Assembly: GCF_000218685.1 (NCBI RefSeq)
Contig: NW_006763291.1
Location: 2,512,308 to 2,576,307, forward strand
Reading direction: 5' to 3'
Source: Serpula lacrymans var. lacrymans S7.9
Taxonomy: Eukaryota; Basidiomycota; Agaricomycetes; Boletales; Serpulaceae
DNA length: 64,000 nt
Part shown: one piece after another, positions 1 through 12,069 of the stretch
Position numbering within the stretch: position 1 is the stretch's first letter
How the letters are laid out: the number at the start of each line of letters is the position of its first letter
Notes under the pieces: generated by a model
Seen by the model: only the letters and a program-made list of their open reading frames with translations
Database searches by the model: none
Told to the model about the DNA's origin: nothing
Translations under genes and position numbers: made by a program

Positions 1-1797
1 AAACTCAGCTTTGAAAGCCAGAGGACACGAAGGTCTATATTGGCGTCGTATTGGATCGTTATCTTTCTTGCACTTCCATTCTGGTGGCATACTACCAGCA
101 TCGAGCGGCTATCCTTACCTTCAGCTCGCGTGCGTGCCCAAGTTGAAAAGGAGCTCGCCTTCCCCGTAACTATTGATCTGGATGCCACGAATTCAAGTCT
201 AGACATTCAATCATTGAAAAATGATTTCCGCCAACTCCAAAAACCTGTGCTGTTGTCTTCACAGCGATGGAAAGGTATTGATATGCAACTGCGTTTGAAG
301 GAGGATAGAGGTACGCAGGTATGCAATCACCTCGGATGTAAACTTTGTAAGCTGATTGTGTGTGAAGAGGTTGTTCCCATCCCCGGTACATATTCGGTCG
401 CTGTTGGCAAGGCTGGAGCCTTGGGCCCCAAAAGGCAGCTGACAATATCTGAGAATGATGTTCCGTCTTGTAAGTCGACTGATGACCAAAGGGTTGTTAC
501 CTGAATACTTATTCAGTGCTGTAAAGTACTTGAAATTTTGTCTCGTCTAGTCGCACCTTACCATACCTCGGTGGACTCCGATTTACGAGAACAACGGGTG
601 GTTCAATATGCAGCTCGATACCGCCTTGCATTCTCTTTACTAAACGAGGATGCTTCCCTTGGACAAACAATCACTGGTTGGGATGTTGACAACGCAATAG
701 CTGGTCTGATTTTCTTGGTTTTGTACAAGTTATAAATTGATCGAGATACCAGAATATCTCTCGCCTACTTTATCGAGTCTTTCGGTGTTACACAACTTCA
801 CCATAGAAAGTCAGGTGCAATTACATGCACCATTAGCATTTGCACCGCAACCTGTCACGGTCGGAAATGACAGCGCACACGGTCTTAGCCAGGAAGATCT
901 CACCGTTTTCATAAATTCTGCACACTGGACATTATGTTGGTTGTGTCATTATTCTTGATGCCGTGCTTCTGAAACATTGTGTTTAGCGTCTAGCGTATCC
1001 AACGATCCAGTTTTGCATTTTGTACTGTTCGTGCCATCCTCCACCCAGAAACCTCTGTACATCCTCGATGATTTTGGTGAGCCTTACGACGCTCATCTAC
1101 CAAACTTGCTGAACTCCGGACGATGTAGGTTCCCCGACGGATTCAAGCTCCTTTTTATTACCACAATGGGGCGGTGTTTTCATACTCAACATTGCAGGCG
1201 AGGCAGCTGACAAACTATCTCTATCTCGATCACATCTCCAGCCTGTCTTCTCTGCGTTCCGTCACCAGCTTCTGGCCCTTCTGGGTGTCCCCCCGATTCC
1301 TGCAGGGATGAATCTAGTGGACGATGATCCCTTGTCTGATTGGCAACTCGATGCTGTCCTACGGCGTCGCGCACTAGAAGCCACTCAGGGTGCCCAGGAA
1401 ACCCTGTACAGCATCGTGAAATTAGTGGAGCAAATTGACAACATGCCTGTGGGTCAACATGTCAAAGGAGACGTGCAAGATGCTCTTACAGCGCTCGAAC
1501 AGGTTAATTTTATGACTGCTGAATGTAATCCATGTTGCTTATCTCCTGCTTTGCTAGGTGTACAAGGTATCACCATCCTCGCCTACGCTCGCGCTTCGTT
1601 GGTCCAGCGAGGCGTTTTCCTTGGCTTCTCGCGCCTTCTTTAATCCTGGAATGTTAGCACTACTATATTTTCCTGCTGAACACAAGTATGCAGTCTACAC
1701 CCCACTATTTGCATCCATCACATTTCCGCTAGTAGTTGCGTTGGGCAGAGAAATTCTAGCTTGGTGGCGGGATCGACGTCAACAGTCTAGGCGATAA
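1..1797 (+). CDS. PIGS: GPI transamidase subunit PIG-S (Gpi17), 5' truncated by the window edge
   Basis: This subunit of the ER GPI-transamidase complex takes part in attaching GPI anchors to proteins. The frame is open from base 1. It reads a basic stretch (RTRR), a hydrophobic membrane segment (ASYWIVIFLALPFWW) and then TTSIERLSLPSARV, which is the PIG-S N-terminal signature. The true start codon therefore lies upstream of the window. Exons continue through about 538-735, 737-958, 977-1200 and 1205-1500. The last exon (about 1558-1797) has FFNPGMLALLYFPAEHKYAVY followed by a second membrane helix and a short basic tail, matching the C-terminal PIG-S topology with both ends anchored in the membrane. 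Several short introns are evident but were not placed exactly. The family call is firm. Confidence 0.9.
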
Positions 1798-2194
1798 TAG
1801 ATTCATAAATAGTAACAATGTTGTCGATCACCTGAACAAAACTTACTATAACCCAGACTTTCATACCTACTTTCATAAAACCTGACTGTAGCGGGCCCCT
1901 CGTAGTATTAAATAGGGGTCCTGCACTTAACTGTGACCATGAGAAACCCCACTAGCACGTGATGCGCATTGTATGGCCGTGGGGTTTCTGTGGGCATGCT
2001 TGCTTGACGGCAAGCGGACCTCCCATTGCTACCTACAGCCTCCCAACTCGCTGACTTCGCCTCGACAAAGTATAGAATTAGTGTCGTTGCAAGTTACTAC
2101 CGATATTGTGACTGAGTGGCTAGCGACCATACCACTGCAACGTTCGTCCGACATCTATTATATCGCACGATCTTAGACTATCCAAGTCAACACC
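1798..2194. other. Intergenic region, PIG-S to FYV10
   Basis: This is about 400 bp between two plus-strand genes. It would contain the PIG-S terminator and the FYV10 promoter. No coding signal, RNA gene or repeat was recognised. Confidence 0.5.
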
Positions 2195-3712
2195 ATGAGC
2201 ACGGGGAAGTTGAATATAGATGGAGTCATGCTGTTCGAGCAACCTTTTGCCCGCGTATGTACATTATTCCATTTGACGCCACTTTTCCGACTCACCCCTT
2301 TCGTGAAGGTCCCTTACGAGAACTATCGCAAGGTATTCCGTGCGTCACAGAAGAATATTGAGCGGGAATTGGGTAACGTTCAGGCATCCGCTAACGATCT
2401 CTCACGGCGTGAAAAAAGTGGCGACTCTACGCCTCGGGATGCATCAAAGACCGTGGAGGGGATGATAGGGAGGGTAGAGAACCTGAAACGTAAGGTTAGC
2501 ACAGTCCGGAGGTGGTCTCATGGCCGTTTTCATCTTACAGGAAAATGTGTAGCTCTCTGAGCTCCAGGATACTGCTGGAAAACCTACCCTCGACGTTACT
2601 CGCGAACGTTTACACCATCTTGCCGTTGTTGAGGCCCTCCAGTCCACAAGCGAGCCAGAATTTTCTCGATGGGCTGACACACGGCTTGATCGCTGGTTGG
2701 TCGACTGGGCCTTGCGCTCTGGCAAGGAGAAGACGGCAAGGAAACTTGCTGAGGAGAAGTCAATAGAAGTATGTTTTTATAATTCACATATTGACCATAC
2801 TTTAAGTTGGTTTATTTCATAGACGCTTGTGGACATTGACTTGTTCGCGGATATTCATCGCATTGAGGAGGCTCTTTCTCGACATAGTTGCACTGAAGCT
2901 CTGTCTTGGTGTAGCGAGAACAAAACTGCACTGCGCAAAATCAAGGTGAGTGTTAAAGAGACTCGTACTGGCCTACCTTATTATGACTGACACCTTCGTA
3001 GAGTACCTTAGAGTTCGAGCTACGACTTCAGGAATATATAGAGTTGGCCCGCGCCCGCAAATCCAGCGATGCCATTATATATTCCAAGAAGCATTTAATA
3101 GCATGGCAAGAGACTCATATGAAACAGATCCTTCAGGCATCTGCATTACTCGCCATGCCTCCTACGACCAGCTGTGGACAATATCGAGTGAGTATGATAC
3201 TGCATTAATCGATGTCTAATCTGAGGAATTCTCTAGCGCTTATATGATCCCTCGCGATGGACGTCATTGATTCAAGCTTTTCGTCTGGCAATCTACAATC
3301 TCAATAGTCTCCCAACAGAGCCCCTTCTCAACCTTGCGCTTTATTCTGGCTTAGCCTCACTGAAGCTTCCTACGTGTTACCATTCTACGAAGAACATTGA
3401 CTGTCCTGTCTGTGATGCCGACATAGGACTGTTATCTAAAGAGGTTCCATTTAGTCACCACCTGAACTCGACTATAGTGTGTAGGCTGAGCGGGAAGATT
3501 ATGGATGAAGATAACATGCCTATGGCGTTTCCCAATGGTTATGTTTATTCAAGAGAAGTAAGTCATCGCAAGTAAATTTTGCTCTGGTGGCGGCTGCTTA
3601 TAAATTACAGGCTTTAGAGGATATGGCAGCGAAGAATAATGGCCAAGTGACCTGCCCTCGGTCTGAACTTACTTGCGAGTTCTCTGCGCTAAAGAAGGTC
3701 TTCATATCGTAG
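2195..3712 (+). CDS. FYV10: GID/CTLH E3 ubiquitin ligase subunit Fyv10/Gid9 (MAEA homologue)
   Basis: The family forms the catalytic RING module of the GID/CTLH ubiquitin ligase, which in yeast degrades gluconeogenic enzymes. The ATG at 2195 opens MSTGKLNIDGVMLFEQPFAR. Intron 1 is 2255-2308 and the protein resumes VPYENYRKVFR. Later exons give a coiled segment, a LisH/CTLH-type helical region (about 2555-3200, including DIHRIEEALS and ALSWCSENK) and a CRA region. The C-terminus is a degenerate RING: CRLSGKIMDEDNMP, then FPNGYVYS, then VTCPRSELTCEFSALKKVFIS before TAG at 3710-3712. The spacing CRLSGK..P.GYVYS..CP is diagnostic of Gid2/Gid9-type RINGs. At least six introns are present. Confidence 0.9.
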
Positions 3713-4278
3713 GAGCCATTGATATGTCTCTGTATTGCGCGAAAGAAAGCACATTCGGCTGTGAAGCGTTTCCATTCTGCCTTGTGTACCATAGAATTCT
3801 CTCATATCTGCAATATTTGTAGAAGTTTCCCTGTACCCACCAAGATCTCATCTGCTAGTGTACTAATATGGAATTTGTTGTAATTTAGATATACGATGAT
3901 GAAGTCTGTTAGGTTTACTGTAACGTACTGTAACTGGATAAAGCTCTGCTTAAGGGCCACGGTAATCTTGTCAGGATCAGAGTTCTTTTGTGATCAAGTA
4001 AGTACATAAGTAAAGCGGTACCGGGGCACTGTTCAATAAGCGCTGAGTTCGAACTCAGAGCTTCCCACCAAACCCCAGGAATTAGGAAGCAATGACTTGT
4101 TCAGGTTGATACCGTGACCCCATACCCCATATTATTTGCTGCCCACAGGCTATCGTTGCGCTTGGGTTACTGTTTCGAGGATCTAGAAATACGCTCTAGG
4201 AGCTATACTTCATAGAATCAAAATTCTAGCCTCCTCTCAACTTAAATTTACGTCACGCTCGCTCCAAACCACTCGACA
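3713..4278. other. Intergenic region, FYV10 to PAQR gene
   Basis: About 570 bp between two plus-strand genes. No open frame, RNA gene or repeat was identified. Confidence 0.5.
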
Positions 4279-5721
4279 ATGCTAAGGCAGAAACATACCG
4301 AGAATAGTACCCAAAGTGGAACCATGTCCGTGTCTGATATCACTGATGACAAGGCTATACACTCGACGTCCTCGTTTATACACAGATCTCTTGGCCAGAA
4401 TGCGTTGCCCAAACAGTCCGTGACGTTGGCTTGGAACGAAATACCGTACTGGCAGAGAGACAACGAATATATCTTGACTGGATATCGACGGTTAGCACCT
4501 GAATTTCATTTTGGGAACTCTCATAGTGCAGGCTTCTGGGTTCTATATGCTCATGAGTCTTATCGCTATGTAGCGTGCAAAACGGATGGATTGGATGCCT
4601 TAGGTCGGTCTTTGGTTGTGAGGGTGTTTATATTTATCTTTCGAAGTTCGAAGTCGTAACGTCCCTCTACACAGATTTGCACAATGAAACAGGTAGAGTC
4701 TCCATGTTTACAACACGATTCTGGCTAAGTTTGAATTTTTGCTTTTCCGACGCAAGTCAACATACACAGTCACCTGGGCGGTGCTGTTCTCTTTGTTTTC
4801 TTCCTGTTTACCTTCCCATCCAGCCATGTAGTAACGGGCGCTTCCACAACCTGGCTTGATACCTGCGTTTTCGTTATATTCCTGCTGTCGGCAGTGTTTT
4901 GCCTGACGGCTAGCGCCATATTCCATACGGCTACTTGCCATTCAGAAAAGGTTAGTGAATGTTAAGCCGGTCTCCCTCGTGAATTGCTACAATTAGCAAA
5001 TAGGTTACTGCTCGCTGTCATGCGTTTGATTATTCTGGAATTGTCGGTAAGTTTGCTAGCAGGACCTGTTTGAGTACGCCCTGAGCGGAGCTTTCGCTGT
5101 AGTCCTCACTGTCGGGTCCTTCGTTCCATGCCTGTACTATGGGTTTTACTGTGAGCCCTTCTTCCAAGTGTTATACATCCTCTTCATAGCCATGGCTGGG
5201 GCAGGTAAGTGCAGTGTCCGTTTCCTGGCGATGGATTATGTGCTGAAGCTGCCCCGTTTCGTGCAGGAGCAGGTTACATTGTCTTGAACCCCGAGTACGC
5301 AAAGCCTTCCCATCGGGGTGCTCGGACCAGGGTGTTCATAGGCCTTGGATTGTCTGCTGTTGTACCCGTGTCACAGTTGCTTATGTCCCACGGCTTTTTC
5401 AAGTTAGTCTCAGAAATGGGTTTCGGATGGCTATTAACATCTGGCGGCTTGTACATCGCTGGCGCGTTGACTTAGTGCGTCATGCCCATACTATTATTTG
5501 GACCATGTGTGCCTTAGCTGAAAATCGTGCCTTTTTCATTCCCGTCGCCTTGCAGTGCGAATCGCATCCCGGAACGTTTGGCACCGGGCAAGTTCGACTA
5601 TTTTTTGGCTTCGCACCAAATATTTCATTTTAGCGTTGTACTAGCGGCGCTGTCGCATTATGCATGTATTTTGACCGCCTTCGATCACTGGCATTCAGGC
5701 GTAGGCTCTTGTATCCCGTGA
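4279..5721 (+). CDS. PAQR / Izh family seven-helix membrane protein (AdipoR-like, haemolysin-III related)
   Basis: These are seven-transmembrane membrane proteins related to adiponectin receptors and yeast Izh1-4, which are linked to ceramidase activity and lipid/zinc homeostasis. The first exon (4279, or a second ATG at 4324) ends WNEIPYWQRDNEYILTGYRR, the hallmark PAQR entry motif. Splicing at about 4491/4573 continues VQNGWIGCLRSVF, then DLHNETG (exon near 4672) and HLGGAVLFVFFLFTF (from about 4771). Putative metal ligands are visible: SAIFHT plus H in TCHSEK, FDYSGI, and SHQIFHFSVVLAALSHY near the C-terminus. The stop TGA is at 5719-5721. About six introns. Function is by family only. Confidence 0.88.
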
Positions 5722-6819
5722 GTGGGGTCCTATTCCCGTTGGCGGAACAGGTTCAATGTGCGTGTATCTAGGCGCGAGGAGTGTACGTGTCATATCTGTG
5801 GACAAATTTTTTTTTTTCAATTACTCATAGCGGAAATGTAGATGATAACGATATGCTACCACATCACCGAGTGTCCTGCACTGGCCAATAACTTGACTCT
5901 GAATTATCCATGCAACGTTTTAGGGAGTTTCCGGAAAGACCACGGGCAGCATGCAGACACCGTGCCTTGAGGATATTCTTAGATCTTCGAGTGGTCAATA
6001 CAATCTTTTTCGACGTTCCATTCAGCTGTCATCTATATGAGCGCTTTCCGGGTCCGTCGTATCTTCTGCATTGGACCCAACAGAAGAGAAGGCGGGGTAC
6101 CGTTGACACGATCAGGTAGTGATAGCTTTTCGCAAGACCAGTCCTCGAGGAAGACGCCCATAAAAGATTGAGGAAGTTCGACACCGCTTCTAACCAAAGC
6201 AAGAAAATTCTAACGCCCGGCCGATATGACGGACACCGCTGTTGTATTGCCGTCTACAACCAGTTGTTGTCCATGCCGCAAATCTAGGGCTGCAAGAGAT
6301 GTACGCCAGGCTTTGCAGGCCATAATTCTTTGTACGTATGAGTCTGGTATTTGGATATATGGATCGAGTGACTGACGCATTAGCATGCAACTAGGTGAAG
6401 GCGATACTGGTATGTGGGGTGATTGCAGTATAGGATTATGAAAGGTTCAATGCTTATAATGATGTGTGCGCTCTGGGAGCGGTCCCGATGAACTAAAGAT
6501 GGAGGGACAAAGGACAGAAACATTGCATGCCCCCTGGCTTACGATATACACGTTTCGAGGGTATTATAACAGCCTGAGTCTCTGACATTTATGGGCACAC
6601 GCGAGTTCCACGCAAAGTGACGCTTTGTCGGAGCCGAGATATCGATCGAGCGGCAGCAGTATGCACGGTACCGCGCTGCTCGCGTAGATCACGTACTATA
6701 CACTGATAGTGATGTTGAGCCTGAGGTTACAACGTTGCCAAACATGCCCCAACCTATTAACTGATCTCGGACCTGTGTCGCTGCGCCGTTGCATGCCAGA
6801 CGCGCTGCACCCGCTGCCA
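5722..6819. other. Gene-free interval upstream of the P450 gene
   Basis: About 1.1 kb with no frame that can be joined into a conserved protein. Short open frames (for example 5910-6119) have no family features. It includes a T-run near 5808-5816. It presumably contains the PAQR terminator and upstream P450 control region. Confidence 0.45.
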
Positions 6820-6826
6820 TATAAAA
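6820..6826 (+). promoter_or_regulatory. Putative TATA box of the P450 gene
   Basis: TATAAAA lies 86 bp upstream of the ATG at 6912. It is followed by a pyrimidine-rich tract (about 6835-6870), a common arrangement around fungal transcription starts. Position and sequence support it; there is no expression evidence. Confidence 0.5.
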
Positions 6827-6911
6827 TGGCCCATCTCCGGCTCTCCTTCTTCGTCCATCCCTTCCCTTGTGCTATCTATTTCTCTCCTCAGCCTCTCTGC
6901 AAGCCAGAGCG

Positions 6912-8759
6912 ATGTATACCGTAGGGCTTCAATCTGCCGCAGATGCTTTCCTCCTCGCGAGCTTACAGGCCCAGCTCGTTATTGCTCTCGTCCTCCTCTT
7001 TATTATTATCGTCTTCGGGATTGGCGCACACAAAGATGACGGTCATGACGAAAATTCACCAGTCTTTCTTCCAGGTCACCCCTTATTGTCAATAGTACCA
7101 TTTTTTCGCAAACGCTTTGACTTTCTCAACTCTGGGTTTCGCATTACTGGACAGTCCTTGTTCCAATTCAATCTCCTCCGCGTATGCTTTCCCTCGCTAC
7201 ATCATAATGCACCAGCTGACCGCGACTAATTAGGATACGGTCGTTGTCGTCTCTGGCGAGTCGGCACGAAAGGCGTTTTTCGCTAACAAAGGTTTTGACC
7301 TCACCGAAGGCTTCAAGGTCCTTTCAGGCGCTGTACGTTATCCTCGTGTCCCACTATGCCGTAAACTTATTCCTTTGACAGATTCCCATGGTCCGTGGAG
7401 TGACTTCCGATCTCCAGACCCGTCGAATCGCCTTGATCCATAAACGCCTTTCCGCCGTTCAGAAGAACGAACCGCTTAACCAGTGTATGTTAACAGAATA
7501 ATCATAATATATTATTAGCTAACGCCCATGTATAATCAGTAATTGTCCCAATTCTTGAAGACACACAGCGGGTCATGGATTCGTGGGGTTCTTCTGGGAC
7601 TTTCGACCCGTTTGATAAAGTCTATGAAGTCAGCGAAATATTTTCTAGTGCTAAATTTGAGCCACTTACCTTATTGTTATTGTTTAATTCTATAGTTAAT
7701 TTTCCAGACCACTGTTCGCTCCCTGTCTTGTGCGGAGCTGGCAGATGACCCCGCAATTGTCGCTCGTCTCAAGAAATTATATGACAAACTCGATAGTGGA
7801 ACCACCCCTGCCACTGTACTCCTACCATGGTTTCCTGGACCAAGCATGATAAAGAAACTTCTAGCAACGAAGGAAATATATGACATTGTTGTCCGTGCCA
7901 TTGACGCCCGAATAGCAAGCGGCATTTCTCGTAACGACTCCTTACAGATGTTACTTGACGCTGGAGACGAAAAATTGGTGGTTGTCGGGGTAAGGTCTCA
8001 ATATTTCCAAAACTCAAGCGGTACTAACATAGCATTAGTTTATCATGGGACTTCTGATTGCTGGCGCACGAGCTACTGGTACCACAGCGTCTTGGCTCAT
8101 TACCTTCCTTGGAGGCCATCCAGACTGGAGAGGCAAGGCGACAGATGAAATCAAGCGGCTTCTCGAAATGTACTCCCCACCAGAAAGTACTTCGGCCAAA
8201 CCTTCTCTTTCTTCACACCTTGCTTCCATTCCCTTAGAAGCATGGGAGGCAGAAACCCCTGTACTCGACGCAATCATTCACGAGACTCTTCGCGTAGCCC
8301 AGCCACACACGGCTATGCGCCGGAACCTTGGCCCTGAAGTCTCTATTGACGCAAAGACGATTCCGTCGGGAGCATATATCATGTACCCGTTCAGCGATGT
8401 CCATTTAAATCCAGAACTATATCCCGATCCATGGAAGTTTGATCCAGGACGCAAGGAGGAAGTGCAAACCGCATTCGGATACGTTGGATGGGGCGGTGGT
8501 AGGTTCCTTTTAGCTCAGGCTATGCCTTTTGCTTAATAACTTCACAGGAAAAACCATTTGCTTGGGGCAGCGCCTTGCCAAAGTGGAACTAAAACTTATT
8601 ACCTCAATGTTTCTTCTAGGGTTTCGCTATGATGTGGTTGATAGCACCGGAAAGCGGCCCGAACCTCTACCACAGCCCAACTGGAATGATATTCTTCTAT
8701 GTCGCCCTGCCAAAGGATCATGTTATCTGAAGTACGAGAGGTCAGAGCTTCCGCTATAG
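6912..8759 (+). CDS. Cytochrome P450 monooxygenase
   Basis: Haem-thiolate monooxygenase; substrate unknown. The ATG at 6912 gives a hydrophobic N-terminal anchor (LQAQLVIALVLLFIIIVFGIG), as in ER-bound P450s. About seven short introns join exons up to the stop at 8757-8759. The K-helix ETLR motif (ExxR) lies in HETLRVAQPHTAMRR at about 8280-8322. The PERF-like region reads PDPWKFDPGR. The haem loop GWGGGKTICLGQRLAKVE spans an intron (about 8502-8546) and keeps the Cys ligand and following Gly, with Trp in place of the usual Phe. The I-helix reads AGARATGTTASW, so the acidic residue before Thr is Gly. It resembles fungal P450s related to sterol demethylase or CYP7-type clans, but no subfamily is assigned. 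No biosynthetic cluster surrounds it. Confidence 0.88.
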
Positions 8760-9179
8760 GTCGGACAGACTTGTTTTATTCCAGGATTTTTGCACTTTCG
8801 GACTCATCATGAACATCATGCACAATGTACTTTCAACGCACTCTTTAAACACTATTATTATTATTCATCTACTTTTAGGACCTTGTTATAATGTACTTTG
8901 ACGCTCGCTATAATTTCCATTCCTTTCCCCTTCATTCATTATATCTCTGCTAGCGGATATGTATTCCTTTAATTATGTAGTATACCACCAGCTAATATGC
9001 CAACATGCACAATAGTATGTTCTTTCGGACCTGATCCTCTCTATCGATCGGCGATCACAGGGTGATACCCATCTCCTAAGGTACGACTTCTCAATTTACT
9101 TCTCACCTTGAAGAAAACGAGGTTGCGAACCGGAGTTAAAGAACGAAGCGATGATGATGCAAGGAACACCTCGGGCCCG
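8760..9179. other. Convergent intergenic region, P450 (+) and RRG9 (-)
   Basis: About 420 bp between the 3' ends of two convergent genes. It is AT-rich with no coding or RNA signal seen; terminators for both genes are expected here. Confidence 0.45.
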
Positions 9180-9845
9180 CTACTGGAAATAAAGCTCGTC
9201 TCCGGAATTGACGCCTCTGGTGGGCCGATCCTTTTGCATAGGTTTCGCCCTATCCATCCCATCTTTCGCAGCTTCCAATATGAGCTCTAACTTCTGCTTC
9301 TTTTCCTCCAGCCGATTCTTCAGTATCCGCTCTTCTCTTGTGCGCCTCTCCCTTTCAGCCATTTTTACCCTCTTCTCTCTCGTAGGCTCCCATTTACTCC
9401 GTAGAATTCGACGCACAGCTTCAGGGCTAATTTTGAATTTTTCGGCCAATACCGGTGTCGAGAACATATCTTTATCGTACATATGAAGAGTGCGCAGCCC
9501 GTCCATAGCTTCACGAGATATTTTTCGGGGCGGTTTCCAGCCATCAGGGAATGCTTCCTTCAATGTGAGCCGATGCTGCCGCCATTCATTGGGTGTCTCG
9601 TCTTGTGTAGCATACTTTCGTGGCCGAGGAGGCGGTTCATCATCATCTTCGCTCAGATCGAGCGGTTCATCTTCCCCCTGAACAAGTGATAGAGGATTGG
9701 GGTGACCAGTTGAACGCCAGTCGCGCTGCCTTGGTTCTCTTATGGATGATGAATAGAAGCGATGAAACGAGGTTCTGAACGAACACGAGGACCTTTGACT
9801 GATGGCAGGGAGATGATGAATGAATGAATGAAAGGCCTGCAGCAT
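9180..9845 (-). CDS. RRG9: Mitochondrial Rrg9 / neugrin-like protein
   Basis: Members are required for respiratory growth and mitochondrial genome or RNA maintenance. The intronless 221-residue frame starts MLQAFHSFIHHLPA, with an Arg/Ser-rich, acid-poor N-terminus typical of a mitochondrial presequence. The core lies at about residues 100-150: WKPPRKISREAMDGLRTLH, then FSTPVLAEKFKISPEAVRRIL and RSKWEPT. This is the Rrg9/neugrin helix-turn-helix-like domain. A charged coiled coil follows (KRVKMAERERRTREERILKNR). It is transcribed divergently from coactosin, with 264 bp shared upstream. Confidence 0.87.
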   Translation of the reverse strand: MLQAFHSFIHHLPAISQRSSCSFRTSFHRFYSSSIREPRQRDWRSTGHPNPLSLVQGEDEPLDLSEDDDEPPPRPRKYATQDETPNEWRQHRLTLKEAFPDGWKPPRKISREAMDGLRTLHMYDKDMFSTPVLAEKFKISPEAVRRILRSKWEPTREKRVKMAERERRTREERILKNRLEEKKQKLELILEAAKDGMDRAKPMQKDRPTRGVNSGDELYFQ

Positions 9846-10109
9846 TGTGATGGTGGTTTTGAATTTTGGACTCGAAAGTCACCATTGAATATTGCCGATA
9901 ATTTTCTTTCCTTTTTCGACTCCGCGGCCATAGCAGTAGTCGGCGTAATCCGTGAGTTCAGCAATATAGTAACCACTATCCCGTAGGGTCTCAACCAACC
10001 ATCAGTGATCAGTTTCATCGTCCCCTTGCACTTTTCACCTGCGCCCACTTTCACTCGTTACGTCGTACGAGACTTTGCTTTGCCTGCTTACTTTCATAGA
10101 CTAGCCCTA

Positions 10110-10908
10110 TGGCCGATGTGTCTGATCCCCAGATAAACGAAGGTTAGCGTGAACTCCGGGAAACTAGTCAAAATATAGTTTGACCAACATCGTGTTCTTG
10201 ATTCTCTCAGCATACCTGGACGTTCGTGCCGACAAATCCGAGACGAACTGGTTGCTATTGGACTATGAGGTCAGGATCATTGTCCTCATGTCTTGCATGT
10301 CGTGACACCCTAGGATCCGCTTTACCTGCTGTGAACAGTCCGATCGCTCCGACAAACTCAAGGTCACACAGACTGGCGTAGGGGGACTCTCTGAATTACG
10401 TGAAGCCCTTGACGATTCCAGGGCATCGTACGCCTATGCTCGTGTTACATTCTCAAACGACAAGGAGTCCCAACGCGAGAAGTTTATCCTCATAGTTTGG
10501 ATTGGTCCCGGCTGCAAAGTGATGCGGAAAGCAAAGGTAGGCCGTCCAGCATGTTTACTTACGTCTCTGGGTGTTTGGCGTAAACCTTTGTCCTGACGAG
10601 CCTGCCGAGATGTATTCGATGTGGCGCATGCCCCATCTCTATTGCTCCTGAATTGGGATGGCAATGCGACTTTTGCTGACCATTCTCACAATATAGATCT
10701 CCGTGCATACCGCCGATGTCAAAGCCGTGTTGCGCACTTATTCAATCGAAGTTCCTGCACGAGAAAAAGACGACTTAAAAGAGGATCCTATTATTGTACG
10801 ACTGCGCAAGGTGCGTGTTCGTATGTTCTCACAGCGGCGATTGTGACTCATTTGTTTTTGTTTTACTCTATCCACCAGGCGGGAGGAGCAAGCTATGATG
10901 GGGTGTAG
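10110..10908 (+). CDS. Coactosin-like actin-binding protein (ADF-H domain)
   Basis: Small F-actin-binding protein of the ADF/cofilin fold that in other fungi and animals associates with filaments and counters capping. Exons join as MADVSDPQINE, then AYLDVRADKSETNWLLLDYE, then SDRSDKLKVTQTGVGGLSEL...LIVWIGPGCKVMRKAK, then ISVHTADVKAVLRTYSIEVPA, then RLRK and AGGASYDGV before TAG at 10906-10908. The GGLSEL, YAYARVTF, FILIVWIG and SVHTADVKAVL blocks are the coactosin signature, and the whole domain is present. Four introns (about 10143-10209, 10270-10337, 10536-10694, 10810-10878). Confidence 0.9.
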
Positions 10909-11160
10909 ACCACAACAAATCATCTTTGTGGTATTGGTCACTTGCTTTTACCAAGGATGTGACGCTCATAATGGAAGACATTTGCATTTCATCTGCTATG
11001 CCATCGGAATGACGGTCTGGCACACGAAGAGTGATTGACAAGGGTTTCTTCATCCGAGGTCTATATCGGAACCCCCGATAAAACCCTGACAGTATATTCA
11101 GGAACAATCTGTGACGACTGGGGCCCCTTCACTGCAACGCTGCAGCAATGTGGTGGGTGA

Positions 11161-12069
11161 CTAGGCTGAACTGTCAACAAATTTTCTCAGGTTGTCGATT
11201 CCCTGCTCTTCTAGCCTCATGCCCATCCATCCTGACATAGCCTTAGCTCCCAAGGTTTTCTCGTAAAAGTCAATAGAGGGTTGATTCCACTAGTGAAATG
11301 ACGGAGTTAGACTCGGAGCCTTTAGTATATGTGAGTGTACAGCCGCTCACCTTGAGCACGCTCCAGTCAAGCCGAGGGCAGTTCTTCGTATTTGAATATG
11401 ATTAGTATATGTTCCTCGGAGTTGAACGACTCGTAGAGTTACTAGTACCTTTTCCTGTGCAATTTTGCCCAGTTCACCAAAGAAGGCCTTGCCAATGCCC
11501 TTTCCTCTGCATTCGGGTTTCACATATAGATCTTCCAACTTAAAATTGTTCACACAGTCAGAATGAACATGAATGCACGCTGATGCATCACGCAGGTAAA
11601 TCACACTGAATTTTATACGCACATACAAGCCAGGTCTGCCGGTCCAAGTTGAGTAATTAAAGAAATACAGCGCCATTCCGATAGGCTCTCCGGGATCTTC
11701 GGACGTCCCATCGAAAGCAAGAAGAGTGTGCGCATAGGGCGTGTCAAACAAATTTTGGCGCAACTGGGTACGAATGAATTGTGTCCGTGTCAGCGGAAAG
11801 AGGACTATGCGTGTTTACTTACGATTTGTGGAGTAGCCTTGACTGATTCAGGCTCCTTTTCATATGTTGCCTGTACGTGAATGCAATAACATATGTTCAG
11901 TCATTCAAAGTAGAAATTGTGCACAAGGGTGTTTACCAAGTCGATGATTAATTGCAAAATTGTATCCTAACCAGTGATCTTATCAGCTTGGAGACACAGC
12001 CACGATAGAAGCCTGACATACTACGTCCTCCACCTTGGCTGGTCGAATATGAAAAGTTGGGTTTGACAT
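11161..12069 (-). CDS. GNAT-family N-acetyltransferase (diamine/SSAT type)
   Basis: Acetyl-CoA-dependent acetyltransferase similar to spermidine/spermine or thialysine acetyltransferases; substrate not determined. The ATG at 12069 gives MSNPTFHIRPAKVEDV. Exons then give LQLIIDL, ATYEKEPESVKATPQI, and RQNLFDTPYAHTLLAFD. The acetyl-CoA site is LEDLYVKPECRGKGIGKAFF (about 11480-11535), with the R/Q-x-x-G-x-G/A loop as RGKGIG. The C-terminal block is NCPRLDWSVLKWNQPSIDFYEKTLGA. The stop is at 11161-11163. The stretch 11545-11625 is probably intronic although it is open. It is divergent from NAC beta, 267 bp apart. Confidence 0.87.

Noticed and set aside
6912..8759. A secondary-metabolite gene cluster around the P450.
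   Set aside because: Neighbours are housekeeping genes (PAQR, Rrg9, coactosin); no synthase or terpene cyclase is present.
11545..11625. Extra coding segment inside the GNAT gene (open through RIKFSVIYLRDAS).
   Set aside because: Removing it as an intron restores the standard GLY-LEDLYVKPE continuity of the family.
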